Positions 25,501 to 34,659 of a stretch of DNA of 64,000 nt are shown piece after piece (the stretch's first letter is position 1; the number at the start of each line of letters is the position of its first letter). The position numbers were made by a program, and so were the translations under genes. A model generated the notes under the pieces. It was given only the letters and a program-made list of their open reading frames with translations. It did not search any database and had not been told where the DNA came from. Source of the stretch: Actinostola sp. cb2023. Taxonomy: Eukaryota; Cnidaria; Anthozoa; Actiniaria; Actinostolidae. Location: NCBI GenBank assembly GCA_033675265.1, contig JAUJYZ010000109.1:248001-312000 (forward strand). Reading direction: 5' to 3'.

Positions 25501-28500
25501 ATGAGGGACAGAGAGGGAGTCTTCCAGTATAGGGTCTGGGATATCTTAATTTCAATAAATCTATTTTTAGAATGCGGACGTCTGAGGAAATTAACTTCCG
25601 GTTCAAGCAGATGTAAAAATTGTTTTAGGTCGAGTATTTTGACTCTGATTTTGACTGAAATCATCAGAAAAGCATCGCAAGAATTTATTTTATATGGAAA
25701 GGAGTTGTTTAAGTTCGAACAGAGTCCAAAAGTCGCCTTGTGTTATGGTCTGTAGGATTGAATGAACAACAAAAACTAAACGCCGAAAACTAAGCTTACT
25801 GCCAACTCAACAAGAAGAAGGTCGCTGTTTGTATTTCTTCTTGGTGTTTTGCCTTGAACAGAACAATTAAGAAAAACATTCCCAAGAATAGATGTAAATC
25901 GATTTGAAAGTGCATTAAAGACTAAATCCGATGGAAAATCTAAGGGTAAAGTCGTGAAAATTGCTGGTTTTCCAAAAAGGCTGTTGATTGTTGTAGCGGT
26001 GGATGCAAAGCTGCCGGCTTCGCCGAAGACTTTCAAAGACGTATTTTCGTCTCTTTCGTCAAACTATTTCGTCAGAAAGTGACTTCAATTTATTCTTGGA
26101 TGTGGTTTAGTGGTATCGTGTAATTATCGTTGTGGCGTTTCAGTTTGAAGAGTTTTCACAAGGCTATTCAAAAACAAATTTGCCGTGAAACATGATGATG
26201 AGCGACAAGACGAGTTTATAATACGAGTGAATCAAACAAGCAGTGAAAGTAAGCGTGTTTGTTGTGTATTTTCTTTACCTAAGGCTAAAATGACTTAAAA
26301 ATGGATTGTGAATATTTTTTGTGTGTATAACGGCATCTGATTGACTTGAAATCTCTGCAAAAACTACGGTTTACTTCATTCAAGTTTTGATTCGACGTTT
26401 ACTGGATTCACTGAGTTTACAAGTTGGCTTATGCCGCTTCAGTGAAAATAAAAAGTTGAGCGTTCAAAATTACTTTGTTATCCATCGAGTACCATTTAAA
26501 ATAGAGGCCGCATCACCAGTATATTGTATTCCCTTGTTTATGACTTTGCTTAGTCAGAATCAAGTAATATTATTTCTCAAATCAGTTGATGCTGAAACGA
26601 ATAAGCTTATGTTAGTTTATACCGAATTTCTGCCTGGTGCAGCACTTTGCCAAATTAAACTTGGGAAAGACACTCTCTCAGCAAAGATAGGGAAACGAAA
26701 AATAACACTGATCAGAAAGCAGGTCTCAAATGGAAGAAGAATTAGACATTTTGGTGCAGATGAAAGAAGCAGTTGTTGACAAAAAGCATTCACTAGTTTC
26801 TTTCCGCGGGACATTTACATTTTCTTTATTATCATCTGACTCATTACTGCCGTCTCAAAAGTCTAATAATCTATAAATTATCCGAGCCATTTATAAAAAA
26901 GTAATCAAATTCAAAAAACAAAACAAAAACATGGTTTTATTTCGCCGGGATAGAGTAAGATAGATCTTAGCCGCCATCTACTTTGAACCGGAAGTTCATT
27001 TCCTCAGACGTCCGCATTCTAAAAATAGATTTTTTGAAATTAAGATATCCCAAGAATAGCGCGAGACTCCCTCTCTGTCCCTTATGGTCTCTTGGTTGTG
27101 GCCATTGTAGTTTTTCAGCTCATTAACTGTTTGGAAGAGTGGTACATCTTTAAACGAAAATTCTTGATGCCTGTTCTTGTTCAACGGGTTTAGTACCCGC
27201 AACAGCATGTTTCTAGTACCACTTCAGCTTTCTATAATAATATGTCGCAAACGCATGTAATCAAAATATGCTCTTAATAAATTAAATACGAAATTACCGA
27301 AATCCTTTTCAGTCTTGGAGTGTTGACTGTCTCTTCGGCTGCGACAACAATTTTTGAAATAGGTGTATATGTCTTGTCATGTCTGAAGGTGATTGGCTAA
27401 CGGCGACAAAAGTAATGCACCGTAATAAGTTGTAGGTACTCAATGCGATTGCAATTATTTCATAGGTGATGCAACAGATTCAGAAGTGAGAGACCTGATG
27501 AAGGAGTTCGAGTTACTGAAAACCCTCAAGCCACACCCACATGTGATTAAACTGCTTGGATGCGGCGAAGGAGACGGTAAGACCAACAAACTCAACTCAA
27601 CTCAACCACCTCAACCCAATCAAAATCATATTTTAACGTCTGACGTACGAGTTTTATGTCACTCACCCAAGACGTAACCCATCATGAATGCACAGTTTTG
27701 CAATCAATTCTGTTCAGTGACCACGAACAATGGTTCCAAGTCCAGATTGGTGTTCCTGGGAATTAAAATATTGATGTATAAAAACAGTTACGCGAACCAT
27801 TGGGACGAGTTGCAGAAAACGTCACGCTTGACGTACAATGATTTTCACTGATGGGATTTATTCAAGTCCAGTTCGAACTCAGTACCAAGGGTTGTGGGTT
27901 CGAATCCCTTTGGGGTCAGATACAGTATGTGGTTCTAATTGTGAACACTTTTTGCACTTGATGATATTTCTCGTCAACATATGGTTCTCGTCAACATATT
28001 ATACGATTATCCTGAACCTTTGCTATAAATTAGCTCTACACTTCAGCTAACATGTGATTAAGTTTCGTTGTATTTATTATTGAACTTTTCTAAATATATT
28101 TTATTATATCATGTCTGTTGGTGGTTCTAATGGTGAACAGGTGTTTGTAATTGTGAACACTTTTGGCTTGCTTTTTAATGGCTTAATACTGTGTATTATT
28201 TTCGATTTCTAGCCTTGCAATTCGATGTACAAGTTCCAAGTTGTCTTAAAACAATATTAATGTTCGTGTTATTTCGATACGAATGCTAGAAAAATGTTAA
28301 AACGAAGTGAAGTCAGACGGCAACGCTAAATTGCTGACGTGTTCGCATGTTCATTGATGCATGCCGTTCATCACGTTCGTGTAATTGCTAACAACGCAAT
28401 GGCGCAAATTTGTATCACAAACGCGGACTTCTTATACACATTTCCTTCTCAATATTTGCTATTGTACCAGTGCAGGTACATTAGCGGCAATTTTACTCTA

Positions 28501-31500
28501 TATCTCAAGAACTACATATGTTATGAAGTGCCAAGTTATGCGTGAGCATATGCGTGTTTACAATTAGATGCACATCGCAAAAACACGCACAATTTTTCAT
28601 TCCGATGCTGCTCGTTCATTTTCAACACTTTTCTAAATATTGTTTTGTAAGGAAAAGTGTTATTATTTACCTTTTAGCTCATATAAAAACAAGTCCAAAA
28701 CTCTGCGTTTTTAGAAAGAAAATATGCGAACTTTGCCACTGAGAATCTAAAGGCGCGCTTAAAATTCGAATTTGTAGACAACAGTCGTCTGCTTACCTTG
28801 CCGTCAAAGTTGAAATTTTGCGCGGAATAAATGTCAGGAAGCCCAAAATAACATTGAATGATTGAAAATAAATCAATATTTGATCGGGTAAAATAATTTT
28901 TGTCGATCTTAACTTTACGGTATAAAAACGGCACTTTTACTGAAAAGTGTTCACAATTAGAACTGTTCACAATTAGAACAACATACTGTATTTGTTCTTT
29001 TTCTCATTTCTTTCTAGGGCTAACGGTCAGAAGAACCTTTATAGCACTTTAACTTTCCCTCGATTTCACTCTCAACAGGACGCCCACTGGTGATCATTGA
29101 ATACGTCCCATATGGCGATCTCTTGGGATATCTACGTAAAAGCCGTGGTGAAAATGATGACTATTATTCTGATCCTGAAATCAAGCCAAATACCAATCTC
29201 TCATCTCAGCAGCTCCTTCGATTTGGTTGGAATGTTGCTGATGGCATGGCATATCTTGCCTCTGAGAAGGTATCGATAGTCCTACATTCAATGTTGCATT
29301 TCAACTTGCTTCTGTAGTTCTTCCTCTCGGTATAGTATGATAATGAAGGGGTTAAGGCAAAGCATGGCTTTAGCTCACCCCGCAAGAATAAGCGCAAACA
29401 GAAGATACGTTATTTCACCGTCAAAACGGTCTAACGTAAGCATAATCAGTACAAGCATACGGCTCCATTTTCATTTTGGTCTGTGTGTGCTTGAGCATAT
29501 ATTTGCGTTTGCACATGATACACACTTGATAATGCAACCCATGTATGCACGAACTAGTCAAAGCTTTGTCAAATTAGAATCAAACAACATATCACTACAG
29601 AATGGATCGGACTTACTGGATTCAATTAAAGCATGGAGAGTAAGCTCGTTACTTGTTCATTTTCTACGATGAATGTTTACGGTAGCTTCATCGCACATTA
29701 TACATCCTATGCATAAATGTAGAATCGTAAAATCTCATTCACTGTGTTATTGGGAATATGTTACAGCAATATCTGACAATCTCTTTGAAAAGAGTGTTAT
29801 CACAAATGAACACACCAAATTAGGGCTGTACTACGAAATCTTGAAAAGTTATAGTGACTTGAAATTACAAAGATTTGTGCCAGAAACCGGACTTTGGCCC
29901 TAAATGCCTCGTTTCCATGTATTTTGCACCTTTCTAACACTTACTACTTTATGATAGTTTCATTTTTATTAATGTACTTTTGGGAAATTACTAAACTGTG
30001 GATGATCTTTCAATCTATTTCTTTACCTTTACTTAACTCGTTATTCTTTCAGTATTTGCAAATTTATGCAAAATCAAGAAATATTGAGAGTATCAAGAGT
30101 ATTGCATAGGGTGTATAGTAGCGTTCGCATTGTTGTACAACATCATTTTCGCGACAAATTAAAAAGTAGAACTTTTCGAAAAATCTCTCCCTGGCTCCTT
30201 TTCGGGCTTTAACATGATTTCAACTCTTGGCTAAAAAAACTTTCTTCTATGTACCCCACACATCCTCTCAACATGTCAGCCAATCAGAATACATTAATTT
30301 TCCAGATTATTCATCGTGATCTTGCTGCTCGAAATGTCCTGGTAGGAAAAGGACTCGCCTGTAAAATAACGGACTTTGGAATGGCGAAAGATGTGAGCAA
30401 TGATGACATCTATGTACGCACTACAGAGGTTTGTATCTTCCTAGAACATTCTTACATTTTCTCAGTAAACAAAAGCAGGAGAGAAGTGACAGAAAGAGTT
30501 GTGAATGTTTTCCGCTTATCTGGCTCTGGTTGCACTATCCACTGGATAAGTCCTATTCAACGGATAAAAATGATGCCGTTATCCAATAAATTTTATCTGT
30601 TGGATAGGACTTATCCGGTGGATAGCGCTAACCACCCTTCGGGGCCCGATGTTTAATTATGATTGGCGGAAGACTTTCGTCTTGGGTGGTTGCATAGTCA
30701 GTGAGTGGTAACATAGCGTAAAATAAAATGAACTTTACTCGCTGTAGGGTCGCTTGCCAGTTAAATGGACAGCTATTGAAGCACTGACAGGAAGTGGCGA
30801 GTATACAACAAAAAGTGATGTGTAAGTAAGAAATATTCAATAAATTCCAAGATTTTGGACATACAGTATACAAAGAAGTTCCAAGGTTTTAGATATATCC
30901 TTATGAATTTCCAAGGAATGGATATGAAAATTTGTTGTAAATTCAATTTCCAAATAATTGCCAAGGTTTGAAGAGTGTGCGTTTTTTCCAGTGTTAATTT
31001 GTAATTGAAACTGTTTCTTTCTCTATTGTTTTAGATGGAGTTTTGGTGTTGTGTTGTATGAAATATGTACAATAGGTAAGACAATAACACAGCCATCTTG
31101 CTTGTTGCGACCAGTGAGCGAGCCCCAGCGAGCGAACTGGGAGCAACACTAATCTTTGGTTGGGCTTCCTGTGTATTCAGATGCCAGCTCGATTCTCGAT
31201 TTGTGTTTTTCAGTGGAGAAAGATTTTTTTCACGTGACTTTTGCCCTGACGTCATATATCGTACGTTCCCGTCGTTCATTTGGGCATTTGTGACTCGCGA
31301 TCTTGTGTTCAGAGTGGATTCGAAGCCTTTTTTGCTCGTACTTTTAATATATCCGATTCTTCGATGGAATTATGTAAAGATCTTCATTTATTGTTGACGA
31401 TCGCTTTAGTTAGCAACATATCGAGGGGAAGGCAATGTTATTATAGTTAGTCTTTCAGCTCTGTTGTGTGCTAAGTCGCTGCACTGATTGTCACTGTGGA

Positions 31501-33441
31501 CCGCAACATATAAAGTAGTCGATCGAATCCTAGTACCGTATAAATGCTATCTCTTGGAAACCAAGTCATCCCAGATCACTGAATTATCTGCCTAACAGCT
31601 CGTTCGTTTTATATCGTGCCGCCAACCGTACCAAACTTTATTCTAAATTCAAGATAAAGGTGTTCATAAGAGATCGTTCATGTATGTTGATTTTTATTGA
31701 TTGATACTAATGTCTTTCTTCAGTGATAATAATTGCCGTCGGAGCGAAAAATTATCTGTCAATAGATTTCTAAAACTGTTCAGTAGTACACGGGCTTGCA
31801 ATAACTAGCCTCCTATGTAACATGACAGCGGCAATCACATCTCTGTAAAAATCAACCAATCAGAAAGGACCGTTCCCACGGCTGAAATGGACAAGAAACG
31901 ATCGCGAAATCAAAACATTTTTACGTACATGGAGGATTGTCAATTTGTCTTGGTTTTCGAATTCGGAGGTCGCAATTTTTGACCTATGGTTAGCTTAGTA
32001 TAATAAATAAACGATTAAAAGTGTTGACTATTTTGTCTTCGCTTGCAACAGGTTCCGATCCCTACCCCGGGATTATTGGCAAAGAAATCCCAGACCGTAT
32101 ACAGCAAGGTTATCGTATGCCACGCCCTAGCCACGTAGACCCTGTCGTGTGAGTATAGTTTTTAAGCGTTTCCAGACGATGGTTGTTTTCACACTAGATT
32201 CTAATAAGGCATTGTGAAATATTAAAGTATGCATGAGGAGAAAAACTCTCACACTTATGTAATAACAATCAAACAAGCCTCATGTGCAGGGGGCATAAGC
32301 AAAAGGAGAAGCCACAATATTTACTTGCATGACTTTTAGGTATGATGTAATGTTCCGCTGCTGGAATAAAGTTCCGGATGAAAGACCAACTTTTCCACAG
32401 ATCAAGGAGACACTCATGAAACTCGAGGATAACCAAGCGAAGGTAAAAATGCATATATTATTGTTATTTTCATTCCGTGGCTTTTCCCTTTCTCATCACG
32501 CAATGCGATGTGTGACGACAGAGGAAACGGCTGCTGCGAAGGAGTACAAGCTATCTACAAAGAGTACTACTAACTATTAAACGCGACCAGTCTGGACAAA
32601 AATGATATGCAATGAAGCTCTATGCACCAAGAACCATACATAAGTACATCAATTACTAGGACCTGGTGCATACGGTCGCGTAGTAATAAAAACGGTATAA
32701 GATCCTCTACTGTTTTATTTATACATCTTCTACCACTTTTAAGATAAAATAATGGACATTATGAACACTGTCATTTGGGACCGAGTACAAAAATTAATGT
32801 AATTACAAAATGAACCACATCATAAGATAAACCACTACTATGCTTGCAGGGCCCATCTGGATACCAGCTTGGTTGCTGAATGGGCTATACCCTGTTTAAA
32901 ATAATGTCCACCAAAATAACATCGAAATTAGTAAGTTTACCGAGTTTGAGCATGTTTGGGTGAATACTAACAGAATAACAGTTATTCAAAAGTTGCAAAA
33001 ATAAGAGAGAATGTATGGGCTTTAGAGACGGCATCCCCCAAAACCATACATTCTCTCTTATTTTAATGATTTTTTGAAAGCTTACTATTCAGTTAGTATT
33101 TATCCAAACACTCTCAAACTTGGTAAACTTACTAACTTTGGTGTGATCTTTCTTGTGATGGGGGTCATTTCATCAAATTAATATTTCTACTCCCGGTCCC
33201 AGTCCCTTCCACAACTTCTGAATAGCTAATATGCTTACCTAGCTTTAGAGTTGATCCTGAAACTATGTTCATTGAATGAAATTTCATTTTTCAGGACTAC
33301 ATAAATCTCGCAGAATGTTTATACCAGAACGTCAATGTTAAAGGAGCGTGTGGTGGACACGCTATACTACGAAAAGGTTCAGCAAAAGAAAATGATTACC
33401 ACAAGGGACCAAATTGTCAATCAAACATCACTGCCGTGTGA
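13393..33441 (+). CDS. Ig/FN3 receptor tyrosine kinase gene (18 joined exons)
   Basis: Exons: 13393-13554, 14343-14529, 15509-15763, 17680-17934, 20968-21288, 21815-21856, 22128-22268, 22909-22933, 25001-25148, 25218-25320, 27466-27576, 29079-29269, 30306-30428, 30748-30821, 31035-31075, 32052-32148, 32340-32442, 33295-33441. Every junction has GT-AG borders and matching phase, giving about 841 codons with no break. Order: cysteine-poor Ig-like domain, two I-set Ig domains, FN3, transmembrane helix, juxtamembrane region, tyrosine kinase with a short insert, short tail. It should be a single-pass cell-surface receptor that binds an extracellular ligand and autophosphorylates. By layout it falls near the FGFR/VEGFR-like group, but the ligand is unknown. 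The true start (signal peptide) was not found. Inverted-repeat elements lie in many introns. Confidence 0.93.
13555..14342. other. RTK intron with a short hairpin element
   Basis: The intron carries an inverted repeat at 14166-14282 (AGGTCTTCGT ... ACGAAGACCT, with an inner pair CCTGGCTATTGTT / AACAATAGCCAGG). Nothing else is recognised. Confidence 0.7.
14343..14529 (+). CDS. RTK exon: second half of the cysteine-poor Ig-like domain
   Basis: Acceptor CATAG, donor AATG|GTAAGT, phase 0 to 1. It ends the domain with [19 protein letters not shown], which is the F-G strand region. The usual Y-x-C is replaced by Y-E-I. Confidence 0.88.
14703..15122. mobile_element. MITE with about 93-bp inverted ends
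   Basis: The left arm at 14703-14795 (AATAGTCCCCTTCACAGTTT) is matched in reverse at 15030-15122 (GAACTGTGAAGGGGACTATT). ORFs on both strands here are artefacts of the arms. Confidence 0.85.
15509..15763 (+). CDS. RTK exon: I-set Ig domain
   Basis: 255 nt, phase 1 to 1, acceptor TTACAG, donor ACT|GTAAGT. It shows all I-set landmarks: [18 protein letters not shown], and the Y-x-C motif in [20 protein letters not shown] whole domain in one symmetric exon is the classical Ig gene arrangement. Confidence 0.95.
15788..15928. mobile_element. Small hairpin MITE (141 bp)
   Basis: AGAGTCGTTTTCGTAGGAGT at the left is mirrored by TTATACGAAAACGACTCT at the right. It begins 24 bases after an Ig exon. 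Confidence 0.85.
16301..16599. mobile_element. MITE with about 65-bp inverted ends
   Basis: The left arm 16301-16370 contains GGTTGTCAGAGAGAAAGG. The right arm 16535-16599 contains CCTTTCTCTCTGACAACC. The outer ends (TATACACAYCTRTTT) resemble the ends of the element at 25384-27370, suggesting one family. Confidence 0.85.
16830..17647. mobile_element. TTAA-flanked element with CTTCAGA-repeat ends
   Basis: TTAA at 16826-16829 and 17648-17651 bounds an 818-bp element. The left end is CTACGATGACCGAGGAGGGC and the right end, read inwards, is GTACGATGGCCGAGGAGGGC. Both arms run into 7-bp tandem CTTCAGA (left) or TCTGAAG (right) units, and a third block of the same units lies at about 17038-17068. 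It is non-coding. Confidence 0.85.
17680..17934 (+). CDS. RTK exon: second I-set Ig domain
   Basis: 255 nt, phase 1 to 1, acceptor AACAG, donor GTTG|GTAAGT. It encodes [21 protein letters not shown] and [19 protein letters not shown]. The length equals the preceding Ig exon exactly. An extra cysteine follows the core tryptophan (KWFC). Confidence 0.93.
17935..20967. other. 3-kb RTK intron with relic elements
   Basis: It holds a hairpin at about 18960-18990 (GTGGCTACTGTCTC / GAGACGTAGCCAC) and an inverted-repeat element at 19241-19854. ORFs at 20230-20867 have no recognisable product. Confidence 0.6.
19241..19854. mobile_element. MITE with about 65-bp inverted ends
   Basis: TAAGTTTACACTCTA at the left end is mirrored by TAGAGTGTAAACTTA at the right end. 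The arms continue through TGCTATTTTGCACCAGAAAC and its complement. Internal ORFs are not recognised. Confidence 0.85.
20968..21288 (+). CDS. RTK exon: fibronectin type III domain
   Basis: 321 nt, phase 1 to 1, acceptor CACAG, donor GCAG|GTAAAG. Fibronectin landmarks are clear: [20 protein letters not shown], then W at the core, then [16 protein letters not shown]. One domain in one exon. It places the FN3 domain next to the membrane. Confidence 0.94.
21378..21595. mobile_element. Hairpin MITE (218 bp)
   Basis: GACCTTAAGATTT / AAATCTTAAGGTC mark the ends. The arms include GACGTCAACCGGAAGTGT and its complement. Confidence 0.85.
21815..21856 (+). CDS. RTK micro-exon: extracellular stalk
   Basis: 42 nt, phase 1 to 1, reading [14 protein letters not shown]. 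It is rich in P, T and S, fitting a short stalk between the FN3 domain and the membrane. Acceptor AAAG is weak; the donor is GTAAGT. Confidence 0.8.
22128..22268 (+). CDS. RTK exon: transmembrane helix
   Basis: 141 nt, phase 1 to 1, acceptor TTTTAAG, donor AAAA|GTGAGT. It encodes [18 protein letters not shown] followed by RRRRAR, a textbook single-pass helix with a basic cytoplasmic anchor. Confidence 0.93.
22909..22933 (+). CDS. RTK micro-exon: juxtamembrane
   Basis: 25 nt, phase 1 to 2, acceptor TTTCAG, donor CAG|GTAAAA, reading NWAEQHV. It is short, but it is the only segment that joins the transmembrane exon to 25001-25148 in frame. Confidence 0.75.
22949..23157. mobile_element. TA-flanked MITE with internal 65-bp tandem repeats
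   Basis: The ends are CCGTAAATC and GATTTACGG with TA on both sides. The interior repeats a block of about 65 bases (TTTCAAATTTCGGC...GGGCGCTTATT) nearly three times. It starts 15 bases after a 25-nt exon. Confidence 0.85.
23213..23280. repeat. Left arm of an outer hairpin around the 23282-24443 MITE
   Basis: TTTCTCCTGCTGACGCACC and flanking sequence mirror 24467-24535 (GGTGCGTCAATAGGAGAAA). The two arms are separated only by the TTAA-flanked MITE, so that MITE probably inserted at or near the loop of an older hairpin. Confidence 0.8.
23282..24443. mobile_element. Complete TTAA-flanked MITE, 1.16 kb
   Basis: TTAA (23278-23281) and TTAA (24444-24447) flank termini AGGGGCACTGTCACGAC and GTCGTGATAGTGCCCCT. 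Just inside the left end, GATATTCAGAGATTTTAAT is tandemly repeated about three times. There is no transposase. The right 184 bases equal window bases 1-184. Confidence 0.9.
24545..24826. mobile_element. Hairpin MITE (about 280 bp)
   Basis: Ends with GCATAATCGTTGTCGGGTTG and CAACCCGACAACGATTATGC are inverted copies. It is non-coding. Confidence 0.85.
25001..25148 (+). CDS. RTK exon: juxtamembrane to kinase entry
   Basis: 148 nt, phase 2 to 0, acceptor CCCATAG, donor AAG|GTAAAC. It ends with [15 protein letters not shown], matching the W-E-x-x-R-x-x-L segment that leads into the glycine loop of receptor tyrosine kinases. Confidence 0.92.
25218..25320 (+). CDS. RTK exon: glycine loop and catalytic lysine
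   Basis: 103 nt, phase 0 to 1, acceptor AATCAG, donor TATG|GTAGGA. It holds [13 protein letters not shown] (the GxGxFG ATP loop) and IVAIKSP, with the ATP-orienting lysine. Confidence 0.97.
25384..27370. mobile_element. 2-kb foldback element with arms over 200 bp
   Basis: The outer ends TATACACCTATTTCAAAAA and TTTTTGAAATAGGTGTATA mirror each other. The arms continue through CCGGAAGTT..TCCTCAGACGTC and AGACCAT.AGGGACAGAGAGG and their complements (about 25384-25606 and 26983-27370). The inner 1.4 kb carries small ORFs (for example around 25860-26080 and 26387-26779) with no product I can name. It lies in a kinase-domain intron. Confidence 0.85.
27466..27576 (+). CDS. RTK exon: helix C
   Basis: 111 nt, phase 1 to 1, acceptor TCATAG, donor GACG|GTAAGA. 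It reads [20 protein letters not shown], with the helix-C glutamate in EFELLK, then KLLGCGEGD. Confidence 0.96.
27923..28988. mobile_element. TA-flanked 1.07-kb MITE with mariner-like ends
   Basis: TA|CAGTATGTGGTTCTAATTG on the left mirrors CAATTAGAACAACATACTG|TA on the right. Each end has a second nearby GTTCTAATTGTGAACA or its complement. The CAGT terminus and TA duplication fit Tc1/mariner-type elements. No transposase is seen. Confidence 0.85.
29079..29269 (+). CDS. RTK exon: hinge, kinase insert and helix E
   Basis: 191 nt, phase 1 to 0, acceptor CAACAG, donor [29 protein letters not shown] is the hinge; the insert [17 protein letters not shown] is short, acidic and has a YY pair; [19 protein letters not shown] is helix E. 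The insert length is closer to FGFR-like than PDGFR-like receptors. Confidence 0.96.
30306..30428 (+). CDS. RTK exon: catalytic loop, DFG, activation loop
   Basis: 123 nt, phase 0 to 0. It reads [13 protein letters not shown] (the tyrosine-kinase signature), [10 protein letters not shown], then [10 protein letters not shown]. Only one tyrosine is present in the activation loop. Confidence 0.97.
30510..30640. mobile_element. Hairpin MITE in an RTK intron
   Basis: CTATCCACTGGATAAGTCCT is mirrored by AGGACTTATCCGGTGGATAG; the inner arms CAACGGATAAAA / TTTTATCTGTTG continue the pairing. Confidence 0.85.
30748..30821 (+). CDS. RTK exon: P+1 loop
   Basis: 74 nt, phase 0 to 2. It reads [20 protein letters not shown] then TKSDV. 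The tyrosine-kinase P+1 sequence is intact, but the usual A-P-E is A-I-E. Confidence 0.95.
31035..31075 (+). CDS. RTK exon: helix F
   Basis: 41 nt, phase 2 to 1. It reads [13 protein letters not shown] after the split V codon, the invariant helix-F segment of tyrosine kinases. Confidence 0.95.
32052..32148 (+). CDS. RTK exon: helices F-G
   Basis: 97 nt, phase 1 to 2. It reads [20 protein letters not shown] then [12 protein letters not shown], the DPYPG and GYRMxxP landmarks of receptor tyrosine kinases. Confidence 0.95.
32340..32442 (+). CDS. RTK exon: helices H-I
   Basis: 103 nt, phase 2 to 0. It reads [18 protein letters not shown], with the CW...RPTF motif that closes the kinase fold. 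Confidence 0.96.
32916..33150. mobile_element. Hairpin MITE in the last RTK intron
   Basis: AGTAAGTTTACCGAGTTTGAG is mirrored by CTCAAACTTGGTAAACTTACT, with an inner pair AAGAGAGAATGTATGG / CCATACATTCTCTCTT. Confidence 0.85.
33295..33441 (+). CDS. RTK last exon: C-terminal tail and stop
   Basis: 147 nt with TGA at 33439-33441. The tail starts [13 protein letters not shown], a possible phosphotyrosine docking site, and ends ITAV, which could be read as a C-terminal PDZ-type ligand (inference). A possible poly-A signal AATAAA lies at 34499-34504. Confidence 0.9.
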   Translation, partial: DYINLAECLYQNVNVKGACGGHAILRKGSAKENDYHKGPNCQSNITAV

Positions 33442-33992
33442 ATGCCACTTGACAATGAGAAAAGACACACTCTTGACTGGTGTAAATTTCGTGTAAATTC
33501 CATAACAGTGTAAATTATGTTTAAATTTCGTGTATATTAAATTTGCATCGTTTTGGACATTTACATGAAATGTAAACAGAAGTTACACCAGCCAAGAGCG
33601 TGCGCTTCTCCAATGTCATATGCCTTCCATTGAAATCAAAGAGTCTATTTTCAATGATACAATTTATTACAGCTATTGGTAACTGCTTTATGGTTAAAGC
33701 CCTGGTTCCCACTAGTGAAATAAACATAGGCATTGGTGCGATACGCAGGCGCAATAGCTCCATTTTAGTGTTACAAAGCAATAGCAATATCATTGTACTA
33801 CCAGAATGCTTTGGGAATTTTCTTTGATATTCAGATGTTTATTCCCTACCCAGATACGCGTTTGCATCTCACCAATGCTTGTGTTTATTTCACCAGTATG
33901 AACCAGGCCTAAGAAAATTAAGGGTGGTAGGCAAGAACTTGTTTCTTGTTATGCGTAGTGGCGACTCTAGCAAGGGACCAATTTTGTGGTCA

Positions 33993-34400
33993 GACTTGGT
34001 GCTTATCTATGGAGGTGCTTGGTCAGGGAAGTTTGACTGTGTGGGGTAGGAGATTATCAGACTTGGTGCTTACCTATGGGGGTGGTTGGTCAGGGACGTT
34101 TGATGGTGTGAGGTAGGAGATTGCTAGACTTGGTGCTTACCTATGGGGGTGGTTGGTCAGAGGAGTTTGAATGTGTGGGGTAGGAGATTGTCAGAATTGG
34201 TGCTTAGCTATGGGGGTGGTTGGTCAGGGAAGATTGATTGTGTGGGGTAGGAGATTGCTAGACTTGGTGCTTACCAATGGGGGTGGTTGGTCAGAGGAGT
34301 TTGATTGTGTGGGGTAGGAGAGTGTCAGACATGGTGCTTAGCTATGGAGGTGATTGGTCAGGGAAGTTTGATTCAGACTTGTTACTTACCTATGTGGTTG
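33993..34400. repeat. 67-base minisatellite, about six copies
   Basis: Successive GACTTGGTGCTTACCTATGG starts are 67 bases apart, with GGTTGGTCAG and GTGTGGGGTAGGAG landmarks in each unit. It lies 0.55 kb after the RTK stop codon and could be in the 3' UTR. The ORF at 34305-34502 is a by-product. Confidence 0.9.
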
Positions 34401-34602
34401 GTCAGCACATGCATGGACAGTCTATGCATGGTAGGTTCCAGATTACATGTATGTGATGATCGTTTTGATGCACGTTCTTGCCTACAACCGCCTATCAAAT
34501 AAATCCACAAAGTACCTAAAGCACAATTAGCATAATAATGTAGATAATAAGGCTTATACTATGTAAGATATTTTGTGCTTGTGATGAAAATTTGTTAATG
34601 AA

Positions 34603-34651
34603 AACAACAAACAAACAAACAAACAAACAAACAAACAAACAAACAAACAAC
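34603..34651. repeat. (AAAC)n microsatellite
   Basis: About twelve AAAC units are uninterrupted. Confidence 0.95.
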
Positions 34652-34659
34652 AGAACCAA

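Noticed and set aside
27885..27920. tRNA-like B-box (GGTTCGAATCCC)
   Set aside because: No A-box or cloverleaf could be found upstream at the right distance; at most a scrap of a tRNA-derived SINE.
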